64,000 bases of DNA from NCBI RefSeq assembly GCF_017302985.1, contig NZ_JAFIMU010000002.1:62001-126000 (forward strand), read 5' to 3'. The translations under genes and the position numbers were made by a program. The number at the start of each line of letters is the position of its first letter. Position 1 is the stretch's first letter. This document shows positions 36,125 through 44,909 of this stretch, piece by piece. The notes below the pieces were generated by a model that ran no database searches, was not told where the DNA came from, and was given only the letters and a program-made list of their open reading frames with translations. This DNA comes from Corallococcus macrosporus (lineage in GTDB: Bacteria > Myxococcota > Myxococcia > Myxococcales > Myxococcaceae).

Positions 36125-36230
36125 GGCTTGAAGTCCTCCAATGGAGAACATCCGGCCCGGCGCTCGGAATGACACTCGCACTGGAGGCCGGGTAGGGTGT
36201 CCGCACGCTGACGCACGTGTTGGAGCCTGG

Positions 36231-36731
36231 ATGTCCAGCAACGTCCGAGACAGCAGAGCAGCCCTACCCAAGGCTCTTGGCGCGTGGGCCTTGCTTGCTG
36301 TCGCTACCGCGGGCGGGTGCTCTCATGCCCAGAAGCCAGAGCGACGTGTCTATCTCATCGCGGAAGATGCGGGTGGCATCGGCGGCGGTGGCGGACGCGA
36401 CTGTGATGCCGAGCATGTCGCGTGCTTTGACCGATGCTGGAACTCCGCCCCTCCATTGACGAGCATCAAGTGGGGCTCCGGCAAGCACCATGAGTACTGC
36501 ACGGAGGAGTGCCGCGAACGCTACATGGATTGCATCCAGGCACTGGAGCGAGCCCCGAAGAAGGGCGACGTCCAGGAGCTTCGGTTCTCGAACATCGAGG
36601 CCGCGCTGGATTGGTTGCGGACGCACCGGTCGGAGGTGGCGATGGGGACCGTCGTCGTCATCGCGGGCGTCGCGTTCGTCGTCGCCACTGGAGGATCAGG
36701 CGCGTTGATTCTCGCTCCACTTGCGCTTTAG
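36231..36731 (+). CDS. Cys-rich lipoprotein resembling a short toxin scaffold
   Basis: This 166-residue lipoprotein has lipobox TAGGC (Cys30), followed by a Gly-rich stretch and a Cys cluster (CDAEHVACFDRCW and YCTEECRERYMDC) suited to disulfides. The C-terminus is a hydrophobic segment (VAMGTVVVIAGVAFVV) that ends abruptly. From memory, longer myxobacterial relatives carry a further C-terminal domain after this segment, so this may be a short or truncated toxin carrier. That is inference. The start at 36231 follows TTGGAG. A small gene follows 22 bp downstream. Confidence 0.65.
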   Translation: MSSNVRDSRAALPKALGAWALLAVATAGGCSHAQKPERRVYLIAEDAGGIGGGGGRDCDAEHVACFDRCWNSAPPLTSIKWGSGKHHEYCTEECRERYMDCIQALERAPKKGDVQELRFSNIEAALDWLRTHRSEVAMGTVVVIAGVAFVVATGGSGALILAPLAL

Positions 36732-36753
36732 TGACCGCGAACAGGACGAGGCC

Positions 36754-37134
36754 ATGACTGCTCCCAACGAATTTGAGATGGAGTCGACGCTGAGGATCCT
36801 GGACGCCGTGAGCAAGAGCTATCCGCCCGGTTCGAAGGAAGAAGCCGCTGTCCAGCTCGCGGCTGTTTCGCTGCTCTACCTTCGCCGCATCAAGAAGCTG
36901 GATGGATTTCTCGAGTACCATCGCGAGTTCTCCGATCCCTCGGCGCATGTCCCCCTTGCGAAGGAGTTCGTGACCCAGGCGGAGGCGGATGCGTGGCTCG
37001 CCGGTGGAGAAGCAGTGGATGGTGCGCTCGTCAGGATTGAGGGGAAGGGCTTCCAGGTCATCCAGCTGCCCAAGGGACTGAAGTTCCTTCGGACGCCCCT
37101 TCCAGAGGAGTTGGGGCCTCCAGCTCTGAAGTAG
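36754..37134 (+). CDS. Small soluble protein, possible immunity partner
   Basis: This 126-residue cytoplasmic protein has no signal peptide. Its second half reads QAEADAWL and then GALVRIEGKGFQVIQLP, a pattern I associate with small myxobacterial proteins encoded next to toxin-like lipoproteins, possibly immunity proteins. That association is from memory and weak. The ATG at 36754 follows GGACGAGG. It is 22 bp after the lipoprotein gene and is followed by a perfect hairpin. Confidence 0.55.
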   Translation: MTAPNEFEMESTLRILDAVSKSYPPGSKEEAAVQLAAVSLLYLRRIKKLDGFLEYHREFSDPSAHVPLAKEFVTQAEADAWLAGGEAVDGALVRIEGKGFQVIQLPKGLKFLRTPLPEELGPPALK

Positions 37135-37141
37135 GCGCAAC

Positions 37142-37180
37142 ACCGCCACCGCCGTTGAAGCTGCATCCGACGGTGGCGGT
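37142..37180. terminator. Bidirectional stem-loop
   Basis: ACCGCCACCG (37142-37151) and CGGTGGCGGT (37171-37180) are perfect complements with a 19-base loop. It separates the small soluble protein gene from the converging sulfatase gene. Confidence 0.65.
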
Positions 37181-37189
37181 CGCCGTGCG

Positions 37190-38860
37190 CTACTGGTGCG
37201 ACTGATGGACGCGGTGGAGGAGTTGCTCCACCTCGTTGGCCAGCGACATGACCTGGTCCCCGATGCTGGGCTCCTGCTTGTTCTGGAGCGCCTCCGCCAT
37301 CTTCTTCTTCACGCGCTCCTTGAGCGGCCCGATGCTCAAGCTGCCCGGGGCCTGGCTGGGCGGGTAGTCGATGAGGCTCTCCGCGAACTCCTTCACCAGC
37401 GCCTGCGCCGGCACGAACGTGAACATGCGCTCGCCGTACCACGACGTGTACAGGCCGGAGTGCGGTCCGTACTCGAAGGGATCCGAGCGCAGGTTGATGA
37501 GGTAGGGCCACGCCGGGTTGAAGCGCTTGCCGCTGAACCACATGTCCGGCCCCTCACCATCCTGGTAGCTGAAGATGATCTTCCAGTCCTTGTACCGGAC
37601 GGCCGCCAGGTCCCCGCTGTCGAGCACGTAGATGAACCGGTCGCGGCGCCCCTCCTCCGAGCCCGCCAGCAGGCCTGTCTGGTCGTACCCATCCAGGTGG
37701 ACCCGGAAGGTCTTGGACCCGGCCGTGTAGCCCTGCTTGCACTGCTCCACCAGGTCGGTGGGCCCGCCCGCGGCGGCCACCAGGGTGGGCATCCAGTCCT
37801 CGTGCGCGAAGATGTCGTTGATGACGCGCCCGGGCTCCACCACGCCCGGCCAGCGCACCACGCAGGGCACCCGCACGCCGCCCTCCCACGTCGAGCCCTT
37901 CTCCCCGCGGAACGGGCTGTTGCCTCCGTCCGGCCAGCCCATCTTCTCCACGCCGTTGTCGGTGGAGAAGACCACCAGGGTGTTGTCCGCGATGCCCAGC
38001 TCGTCCAGCTTCGCGAGCAGCGCGCCGACGATGTCGTCCAGCTCCCGCATCGCGTCCGCGTAGAGGCCGTAGCCCGTCGCGTTGCGGTACTTCTCCTGGA
38101 GGAACGTCCACACGTGCGTGCGCGTGGTGTTGTGCCAAAGGAAGAACGGCTTGCCCTCCTTCACGGAGCGCTCCATGAAGTCCAGCGCCCCCTCCAGGAA
38201 CTCGCCGTCCACCGTCTCCATGCGCTTCTTCGTGAGCGGACCTGTGTCCTCGATGCGCTGGTGGCCCACCACGCCCCAGCGCGGATCCTCGGTGGCGTCA
38301 TTGCGCTCGGTGGCCCAGGCGTGCAGCACGCCGCGCGGGCCGAACCTCGCCTTGAAGGCCGGGTCCTTGGGGTAGTCCGGGCACTCGGGCTCGTTCTCCG
38401 CGTTGAGGTGGTAGAGGTTGCCGAAGAACTCGTCGAAGCCGTGCACCGTGGGCAGGTAGGGATTGGAGTCGCCCAGGTGGTTCTTGCCGAACTGGCCGCA
38501 GGTGTAGCCCAGCGGCTTGAGCAGCTCCGCGATGGTGGGGTCGGAGTCCTGCAGGCCGTACTTCGCGCCCGGCATGCCAATGGTGGTGAGCCCCGTGCGC
38601 AGCGGGTTCATGCCGGTGATGAACGCCGCGCGGCCCGCGGTGCAGCTCTGCTGGCCGTAGCAGTCCGTCATCAGCGCGCCTTCCTTCGCGATGCGGTCGA
38701 TGTTGGGCGTGCGGTAGCCCATCATCCCCCGGTTGTAGGCGCTGACGTTCCAGAAGCCGATGTCGTCTCCCCAGATGACCAGGATGTTGGGCTTCTGCTT
38801 CGCCGGCTTCCCGTGGCCATTGCCGTGTCCGTTGCCCGAGGGCTTCGCCTTGCTCGCCAT
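37190..38860 (-). CDS. Arylsulfatase, intact
   Basis: This 556-residue sulfatase hydrolyses sulfate esters. It has the metal-binding PNILVIWGDDIG segment, the formylglycine motif SCTAGRAAF with cysteine at residue 73, the catalytic GKNHLG segment near residue 125, and the C-terminal metal site VFSTDNGVEK. No signal peptide is seen; the first 25 residues are Lys/Gly/His-rich, so it may be cytoplasmic. The ATG at 38860 follows a perfect AAGGAGGT. It lies 25 bp after a SulP gene on the same strand and near the formylglycine enzyme gene, so sulfate release and uptake are linked. It is the intact relative of the pseudogene at 24156-25410. Confidence 0.93.
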   Translation of the reverse strand: MASKAKPSGNGHGNGHGKPAKQKPNILVIWGDDIGFWNVSAYNRGMMGYRTPNIDRIAKEGALMTDCYGQQSCTAGRAAFITGMNPLRTGLTTIGMPGAKYGLQDSDPTIAELLKPLGYTCGQFGKNHLGDSNPYLPTVHGFDEFFGNLYHLNAENEPECPDYPKDPAFKARFGPRGVLHAWATERNDATEDPRWGVVGHQRIEDTGPLTKKRMETVDGEFLEGALDFMERSVKEGKPFFLWHNTTRTHVWTFLQEKYRNATGYGLYADAMRELDDIVGALLAKLDELGIADNTLVVFSTDNGVEKMGWPDGGNSPFRGEKGSTWEGGVRVPCVVRWPGVVEPGRVINDIFAHEDWMPTLVAAAGGPTDLVEQCKQGYTAGSKTFRVHLDGYDQTGLLAGSEEGRRDRFIYVLDSGDLAAVRYKDWKIIFSYQDGEGPDMWFSGKRFNPAWPYLINLRSDPFEYGPHSGLYTSWYGERMFTFVPAQALVKEFAESLIDYPPSQAPGSLSIGPLKERVKKKMAEALQNKQEPSIGDQVMSLANEVEQLLHRVHQSHQ

Positions 38861-38885
38861 GAACGACCTCCTTGCGTGGGACTGC

Positions 38886-40880
38886 TCAATGTCTTGACCC
38901 GGAGGGCCCCTCGTCATCGGCCGGTGGATGGGGCAGGTGCCGCAGCAGCTCCTGCATCCGCGTGTCCGCGTCATCCAGCCGCACGAGCAGCTCCTCCTGC
39001 CGGTAGCGCTCCTCGCCGTGCAGCGCCGCGCCCGCTTCGTCCACGCGCGAGCGCACCAGGTACAGGCCGTCCTGGATGAGGCGCCACTCCTGCCAGGCCT
39101 GGGATTCGTGACGGACCATCCACGCCTCCACGCCTGCTCGCACGTGCGGATGGACGTGCTCCCGGCCCACCTTCGCCAGGACGCCCGTGCGCTCCAGCAG
39201 CCGCTGCGCCGGTGCGTGCACCCGGGCCAGTGACAGCGTGATGCCCCGGTTCGACAGGTCCTCGTGCAGCCCGGCCAGCATGTCCGCGCCCGGCACGTCC
39301 AGGTCGTCCGTCAGCTCCAGGTCCAGCAACACCTCGCGCACCGGCACCTTCGCGTCGCGCACGCGCGAGAGCACTTCGTCCCGCAGTGACGTCGCGTTGG
39401 CGAAGAACAGCCCTTCTTCCGGCCGGAAGACGTGCAGGCCGGGCAGGGTGATGGCCGAGGACTCCCGGTGCGTGGCCGCCAGGTCCAGCGTCCCCGGCAC
39501 CCGCCCCAGCTCGCTCAGGCGCGGCCGGCTGGCGCGGTACACGGTGAGGAACAGCGACAGGCCCACCGCGATGAGCAACCCGGGCAGCACGTCGAAGGCC
39601 AGCACACCCACGAGCGCCACCGCCGCGCCCACGAAGTCCGCCCGGCGCATCCTCGCCAGCCGCACCATCTCCTTCACATCCATCATCCCCAGGATGGCCA
39701 CCACCACGATGGCGCCGAGCGTCGCCTCCGGCAGCGCGCGGAACAGGCCCGTGAGGAACAGCGCCACCAGCAGCGTCAGCCCTGCGGTCACCAGCGACGA
39801 CACCTGCGTCGTGGAGCCCGCCTGATCATTCGCGGCGGACTTGGACAGGCTGCACCCCATGCCGAAGCCCCGGAACAGCCCGCCGCCCAGGTTCGCCGCG
39901 CCCAGGCCCACCAGCTCGCGGTTGGGGTCCACTTCGTACCCATGCTTCGCGGCGAACATGCGCGCGGGGCCAATCGCCTCCGCGAACGCCACCAGCGCGA
40001 TGCCGCAGGCTCCCGGCAACAGCTTCATCAGGTCCCCGAAGCCCACGTCCGGCACCTGGGGCGGCACCAGTCCCGCGGGAATGTGTCCCACGATGGCCAC
40101 CCCCTTCGCGTCCAGGTGCAGCCACGAGGACACGGCGATGCCCACCACCAGCACCGCGAGCGCGGCGGGGATGCGCCGCGACACCCGCGCCAGGAGCAGC
40201 AGCGCCGCGATGCTCGCCGCCCCCACCGCGAGCGTCAGCGCGTGCGTCTGGCCCAGGTGGGAGAGGATGAAGCCCAGCCGCTCGAAGAAGCCGCCCTTCG
40301 CGCCCTCGATGCCCAGCAGCTTCGGCACCTGCTTGATGGCGATGATGAGCGCCAGCCCGAACACGAAGCCGCTGAGCACGGAGGCGGAGAAGAACTGCGC
40401 CACGCGGCCCAGCTTCAGCACGCCCGCCAGCGCGGCCACCGCGCCCGCCATCAGCGCCAGCGCGGCCGTGAGCGCCACGAAGCGCGGGGAGCCCTGCTGC
40501 GCCATTGCGCCCACCGTGGCCGCGGAGAGCACCGACACGCTCGCGGACACCGCGATGATGAGCTGCCGCGAGCTGCCGAACAGCGCGTAGAGCGCCAGCG
40601 CCGCGGGGGTGGAGTACAGCGCCGCCTGAGGGGGCAGCCCGGCGAGCTGCGCGTACGCCATGCCCTCCGGGATGTGCAGCGCCGTCACCGTGAGCGCGCC
40701 CACCAGGTCCTTCTTCAGGCGCGACCGGTCATAGCCCCGCAGCGAGGCGAGGAACGGGCTGACGCGAGCGAGCCACGAAGCGCCAGCCGACGGACGCGGG
40801 TCTTCTCCCATGGCCACGAAGTGCCCACCCGGCTGGTCGCGGCCATCGTCCTGCCGGCAGGGGCGGACGGCGGCGTCCAT
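38886..40880 (-). CDS. SulP family anion permease with STAS domain and extended tail
   Basis: This 664-residue protein has about 11-12 membrane segments with the SulP signature IPEGMAYAQLAGLPPQAALY, a STAS domain (GLFFANATSLRDEV, VREVLLDLELTDDLDV), and a hydrophilic helical extension of about 60 residues rich in Arg/Glu. Sulfate is the likely substrate because the arylsulfatase gene follows 25 bp downstream. The start at 40880 was chosen for the AGGAG site; an in-frame ATG at 40811 is a shorter alternative. It diverges from the GST gene. Confidence 0.88.
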   Translation of the reverse strand: MDAAVRPCRQDDGRDQPGGHFVAMGEDPRPSAGASWLARVSPFLASLRGYDRSRLKKDLVGALTVTALHIPEGMAYAQLAGLPPQAALYSTPAALALYALFGSSRQLIIAVSASVSVLSAATVGAMAQQGSPRFVALTAALALMAGAVAALAGVLKLGRVAQFFSASVLSGFVFGLALIIAIKQVPKLLGIEGAKGGFFERLGFILSHLGQTHALTLAVGAASIAALLLLARVSRRIPAALAVLVVGIAVSSWLHLDAKGVAIVGHIPAGLVPPQVPDVGFGDLMKLLPGACGIALVAFAEAIGPARMFAAKHGYEVDPNRELVGLGAANLGGGLFRGFGMGCSLSKSAANDQAGSTTQVSSLVTAGLTLLVALFLTGLFRALPEATLGAIVVVAILGMMDVKEMVRLARMRRADFVGAAVALVGVLAFDVLPGLLIAVGLSLFLTVYRASRPRLSELGRVPGTLDLAATHRESSAITLPGLHVFRPEEGLFFANATSLRDEVLSRVRDAKVPVREVLLDLELTDDLDVPGADMLAGLHEDLSNRGITLSLARVHAPAQRLLERTGVLAKVGREHVHPHVRAGVEAWMVRHESQAWQEWRLIQDGLYLVRSRVDEAGAALHGEERYRQEELLVRLDDADTRMQELLRHLPHPPADDEGPSGSRH

Positions 40881-40962
40881 GGCTTGTGCTCCTGCTCGCA
40901 TCCGATGGAAGAACAAACATGACGCTGGTCATGCCTACCGGAGTAACGGGAGGCTGCCAGGC

Positions 40963-41616
40963 ATGATCACCGTCAGTGCTTTCAAGTGGGTGCCGCCGTT
41001 CGCGCAGGGCCTGGTCCGCGACCTCCGCGTGCGGTGGGCGCTGGAGGAGGCGGGCCTGCCGTATCAGTCGAGGCTGATTGACAGGGAGGTCCAGCGCTCG
41101 GCGGACTACCGCATGCAGCAGCCCTTCGGGCAGGTGCCGGTGTTCGAGCAGGACGGCCTGACCCTGTTCGAGTCGGGCGCCATCCTGGTCCACATCGCAT
41201 TGAAGAGCGACGTGCTCCTCCCCACGGACGAGGCGGGCCGGGCGCGTGCGCTCTCGTGGTTGTTCGCGGCGCTGAACTCGCTGGAGATCCACATCCAGCA
41301 GCTCGCGGAGATCGACCTCTTCGTCCCGGATGCCGAGTGGGCGAAGCTCCACCGTCCCGACGTGGTGAAGAACATCCACCAGCGCCTGGGCGAGCTGGCC
41401 TCGTGGCTGGGGGACCGCCCGTACCTGGAGGACCGCTTCACCGTGGGGGACCTGATGATGACCACGGTGCTGCGCATCCTGCGGCACACGGACGTGCTCG
41501 ACGCCCATCCCACGCTCAAGGCCTACAAGGAACGCTGCGAGGCGCGGCCCGCGTTCCAGCGCGCACTGGCGGCCCAACTGGGAGCGTTCCAGCAGCACGA
41601 GCGGCGCAAGGATTAA
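40963..41616 (+). CDS. Glutathione S-transferase family protein
   Basis: This 217-residue protein has an N-terminal thioredoxin-like half ending in QPFGQVPVFEQDG and LFESGAIL, the glutathione-binding cis-proline and ESGA motif, and an all-helical C-terminal half with RFTVGDLMMTTVL. It could conjugate glutathione or act as a reductase. The ATG at 40963 follows GGGAGG. It is oriented away from the SulP-sulfatase operon, sharing a short divergent promoter region. Confidence 0.88.
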   Translation: MITVSAFKWVPPFAQGLVRDLRVRWALEEAGLPYQSRLIDREVQRSADYRMQQPFGQVPVFEQDGLTLFESGAILVHIALKSDVLLPTDEAGRARALSWLFAALNSLEIHIQQLAEIDLFVPDAEWAKLHRPDVVKNIHQRLGELASWLGDRPYLEDRFTVGDLMMTTVLRILRHTDVLDAHPTLKAYKERCEARPAFQRALAAQLGAFQQHERRKD

Positions 41617-41641
41617 TGGATTTACGGTTTCGATATATTCC

Positions 41642-43345
41642 ATGCTGGCCGCGGAGCGCTCCGGGGCCGAGCGCTCGCTGCTGGCGGGACGGGGACTGTC
41701 CGAGGCCCGGCTCGAGGGGGACGTGAAGGCCGCGCAGGCCCTGCTGGAGCGCGCGCCCCGTGCCTCCTCCCTCCGCCGCCTCTTCACGGAGGACGAGCCC
41801 GCGCTGGCGCTTCGCAAGTCGCTGGGTGAATCCCGGAGTGGCCGCCAGCTGGCGGACCTCGACCTGTACTACGCGGTGCCGCTCGTGCCGGGCACCACCG
41901 CGGAGCGCGTGGCGGAGCTGGTCGCTTCGCTCAACGCGCTGGACAGCGTGGAGATTGCCTACGCGGAGCCTCCCGCCGAGCCCGCCATGGTGAACTTCGG
42001 CATGGAGCCCGTGCTGCGCGGCCTGCTCGCGGCGGGGGACATCCCTCCCACGACGCCGCAGTACGTGGGCAACCAGGGCTACCTCAACGCGGCCCCCATT
42101 GGCGTGGACGCGCGCTATGCCTGGACCCTGGCCGGTGGCAACGGCGCGGGCATCTTCTTCGTGGACATCGAAGGGGACTGGCGCACCACCCACGAGGACA
42201 TGCCTCCCCTCTTCATCCAGATGGGCACGCCGCACACCGACCTCATCTGGCGCAACCACGGCACCGCGGTGCTGGGGGAGGTCGTGGGCACGGCCAACGG
42301 CTACGGCGTGACGGGCATCGCGCACGGCGCGACGGCGGGCGTGTCGTCGTACCTGCAGGGGACCGCCGCCGCCATCTCCAACGCGGCGGCGGCGGTGGAA
42401 CCTGGCGGCGTCATCCTGATTGAACTGCACATGCTAGGTCCGGCGGACAGCACGCCGTGTACCTGCAACCAGGACCAGTGCAACTTCATCGCGGTGGAGT
42501 ACTGGCAGGCCAACTACGACGCCATCGCCACGGCCACGGCGAACGGCGTCACCGTGGTGGAGGCGGCGGGCAACGGCAGCGTCAACCTGGATGAGGCGGC
42601 CTACGGCGGCGCCTTCAACCGCAACATGCGCGACTCGGGCGCCATCGTGGTGGGCGCGAGCACCGCCACCACGCGCGTCCCCATGTGCTGGACGAACTTC
42701 GGCTCGCGCGTGGACGTGCACGGCTGGGGTGAGGGCGTCGCGTCCATGGGCTACGGCGATCTGTTCAGCTTTGGCGAGGACCAGTATTACACGAGCACCT
42801 TCGGCGGCACGTCCAGCGCGGCGCCCATCGTCGCCGGCTCGGCGCTGAGCCTCCTGGGCGTGGCGAGTGGCCGCGGCGTGGGTTCGCTCGACCCGCGCAC
42901 CCTGCGCGGCCTGCTGGCCAGCACGGGCACGGCGCAGGCGGCGGATGCGCGCAACATCGGCCCGCTGCCCAACCTGCGCCAGGCCCTCCAGGCGTTGCCG
43001 CACTTCACCTGGTCCTCCGCGGGCTCCATCCCCGGCCAGTACTGCACCCACGTGTACGAGGCGCTGGACCCGGACACGTGGGATGACAACTACCTGTGCT
43101 CCCCGGTGGACCACGGCATCCAGTGGAGCTACGCGGGCCCCATCGCCGGCATGCGCTGCACGCAGGTCACCGAGCCGTCCGAGCCCGCCGAGCACACGTG
43201 GCACGACAACTACCTCTGCGTGCCGACGAACAGCCCGCTGCATTTCTCCTGGTCGTGGGCGGGTCCCATCCCGGGCAAGCTCTGCACGCTCATGTTCGAG
43301 CCGTCGGACCCCCACGCCTGGGGCGACAACTACCTCTGCTACTGA
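41642..43345 (+). CDS. Subtilisin-like serine protease lacking a signal peptide
   Basis: This 567-residue S8 peptidase has the catalytic triad: Asp175 (FFVDIEGDW), His206 (NHGTAV) and Ser391 (FGGTSSAAP), with Asn311 for the oxyanion hole. Residues 60-115 look like the end of a propeptide. The protein begins MLAAERSG with no signal sequence, although relatives are exported, so the 5' end seems truncated. It lies only 25 bases after the GST gene, and the short AT-rich gap may mark a rearrangement point. Three Cys-containing repeats form the C-terminus. A hairpin follows the stop. Confidence 0.82.
   Translation: MLAAERSGAERSLLAGRGLSEARLEGDVKAAQALLERAPRASSLRRLFTEDEPALALRKSLGESRSGRQLADLDLYYAVPLVPGTTAERVAELVASLNALDSVEIAYAEPPAEPAMVNFGMEPVLRGLLAAGDIPPTTPQYVGNQGYLNAAPIGVDARYAWTLAGGNGAGIFFVDIEGDWRTTHEDMPPLFIQMGTPHTDLIWRNHGTAVLGEVVGTANGYGVTGIAHGATAGVSSYLQGTAAAISNAAAAVEPGGVILIELHMLGPADSTPCTCNQDQCNFIAVEYWQANYDAIATATANGVTVVEAAGNGSVNLDEAAYGGAFNRNMRDSGAIVVGASTATTRVPMCWTNFGSRVDVHGWGEGVASMGYGDLFSFGEDQYYTSTFGGTSSAAPIVAGSALSLLGVASGRGVGSLDPRTLRGLLASTGTAQAADARNIGPLPNLRQALQALPHFTWSSAGSIPGQYCTHVYEALDPDTWDDNYLCSPVDHGIQWSYAGPIAGMRCTQVTEPSEPAEHTWHDNYLCVPTNSPLHFSWSWAGPIPGKLCTLMFEPSDPHAWGDNYLCY
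43001..43342 (+). repeat. Three tandem Cys-containing protein repeats in the protease tail
   Basis: Units at 43001-43114, 43115-43237 and 43238-43342 encode about 38-41 residues each. They share the pattern W-S-x-AG-x-I-x-G-x-x-CT, an acidic/Pro stretch, then W-x-DNYLC. The two cysteines per unit suggest a disulfide-linked small fold, perhaps for binding. Confidence 0.8.
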
Positions 43346-43360
43346 TGGATGTTTGAAGTT

Positions 43361-43391
43361 CGGACACGCCGTGTGTGACGCGGCGTGTCCG
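43361..43391. terminator. Stem-loop after the protease gene
   Basis: CGGACACGCCG (43361-43371) and its exact complement (43381-43391) enclose a 9-base loop, 16 bases after the protease stop. Confidence 0.7.
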
Positions 43392-43447
43392 GACGCGGGC
43401 GCCCCGCGTTATCCTGCGCTTCCAGTTCCCCCCTCAGGAGCGCCCCC

Positions 43448-44257
43448 ATGCCCCGCGGAATCTCCAGGTCCGGCTCAGGCCCCTCGCTGCCGGTGAAGCG
43501 CAAGCACGACGAACTCACCTCCACCATCCGCAAGCCCACGGTGGAGGGGCCTCCGCTGAAGAAGCAGCGGACCCAGGGGCCTGATGCCACGCCGCAGCCG
43601 CCGGTGAAGAAGCCGACCACGGACCCCTCGATGCACGCCGTCTACGACAAGATGGCGCACGAGGAGATGCTGAAGAACCCGAAGTACGCCGCGCTGGTGA
43701 ATGACGCCGCGGCCGCCTCTGGTGGCAAGCCGGTCAATGTCGTCACCAAGGACCAGGTCCACGGCGGCATGTTCTACACGAAGGACAACCAGATCGGCCT
43801 GCGGCCGGACCTCACGGGTCCCAAGCGCGCCAGCGTCATGGCCTTCGAGGCCACCAACGTGGCGCAGCAGAAGAAGTTCAGCAAGGTCACGAGCGACGCC
43901 TTCCGCAACGAGCTCAACGGCGCGCTGGGCAAGCAGACCTTCGGCGGCGACCTGAACGCCCGGCGGGAGAACTTCGCCATGGGCATGGAGCGCATCGAGT
44001 ACGACGGCATCAAGCGCCACCATGACGTGATGAAGCACGGCATCGACAACCAGGGCTGGCCCAAGGAGATGGACCGCTTCGGCAAGCGCCTGGAGGGCTC
44101 GGACCCCAGCTTCAAGAGCTACTGGGACCGCCAGAACGTCCCGGACGCCAAGACGGGCAAGAGCCACTCGGACGTGTACCGCGCCCAGTTCGACAACATC
44201 CACGCCACCGCGCAGAAGGCCGCGGCGGAGATGAAGGCGAAGCAGGGCATCAAGTAG
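43448..44257 (+). CDS. Hypothetical basic protein, possible effector
   Basis: This 269-residue protein is not recognised. It starts with a basic, disordered region containing two Lys/Arg clusters (KRKHDE and LKKQR) about 20 residues apart. A compact domain follows at about residues 60-269, including GGMFYTKDNQIGLRPDLTG and VMAFEATN. No signal peptide or membrane segment is seen. The VMAFEATN phrase recalls effector-type domains in which glutamate sits before asparagine, but no metalloprotease HExxH is present. The ATG at 43448 follows AGGAG. Confidence 0.6.
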   Translation: MPRGISRSGSGPSLPVKRKHDELTSTIRKPTVEGPPLKKQRTQGPDATPQPPVKKPTTDPSMHAVYDKMAHEEMLKNPKYAALVNDAAAASGGKPVNVVTKDQVHGGMFYTKDNQIGLRPDLTGPKRASVMAFEATNVAQQKKFSKVTSDAFRNELNGALGKQTFGGDLNARRENFAMGMERIEYDGIKRHHDVMKHGIDNQGWPKEMDRFGKRLEGSDPSFKSYWDRQNVPDAKTGKSHSDVYRAQFDNIHATAQKAAAEMKAKQGIK

Positions 44258-44275
44258 GCCTGCTAGAAGGGGGGC

Positions 44276-44899
44276 ATGTCCTCCGCCATCCAGACCCGTT
44301 CCCGCAGCGAGCTGGCCCACGGCCGTTTCGGTCAGACCCGCTTCATGATCCGCCGAAAGTTCTTCAAGCTCTTCGGCGGCGCGTTCCACATCTACGACGA
44401 GGCGGGCAACGTCGCCTTCTACTCGAAGATGAAGGCCTTCAAGCTGAAGGAGGACCTGCGCATCTACAGCGGCGAGGACATGCAGGAGGAGCTCCTCACC
44501 ATCCAGGCGCGCAGCATCCTGGACTTCGGCGCCACCTACGACGTCACCGACGCGGCCACGGGCGAGCGCGTGGGCGCGCTGCGCCGCAAGGCCCTGAGCT
44601 CCATGCTGCGCGACACCTGGCTGGTGCTGGACGTGGACGGCCAGGAGGTGGGGCGGATTGAAGAGGACAGCATGCTGCTGGCGCTCGTGCGGCGCTTCCT
44701 CACCAACCTCCTGCCGCAGACCTTCACCGGGACGCTGGGCGGCGAGCAGGTGCTCAGCTTCCGGCAGCACTTCAACCCGTTCATCCAGAAGATTGATTTG
44801 GACTTCTCCATGGACACGCAGCGCCGGCTGGACCGGCGCCTGGGCATCGCCGCGGCGGTGCTCCTGTGCGCCATCGAAGGCCGCCAGTCCGGCGGGTAG
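44276..44899 (+). CDS. LURP-one-related/Tubby-like family protein
   Basis: This 207-residue protein resembles LOR (LURP-one-related) proteins, which share the Tubby and phospholipid-scramblase beta-barrel fold. Typical features are the opening RFMIRRKFFKLFGGAFHIYD, YSKMKAFKLKEDLRIY, and the long hydrophobic helix at the C-terminus (RLGIAAAVLLCAIE). Bacterial members have no settled function; membrane or lipid binding is a fair guess. It is 18 bp after the unknown basic protein gene and may be co-transcribed. Confidence 0.75.
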   Translation: MSSAIQTRSRSELAHGRFGQTRFMIRRKFFKLFGGAFHIYDEAGNVAFYSKMKAFKLKEDLRIYSGEDMQEELLTIQARSILDFGATYDVTDAATGERVGALRRKALSSMLRDTWLVLDVDGQEVGRIEEDSMLLALVRRFLTNLLPQTFTGTLGGEQVLSFRQHFNPFIQKIDLDFSMDTQRRLDRRLGIAAAVLLCAIEGRQSGG

Positions 44900-44909
44900 G
44901 GCCGCCGCG

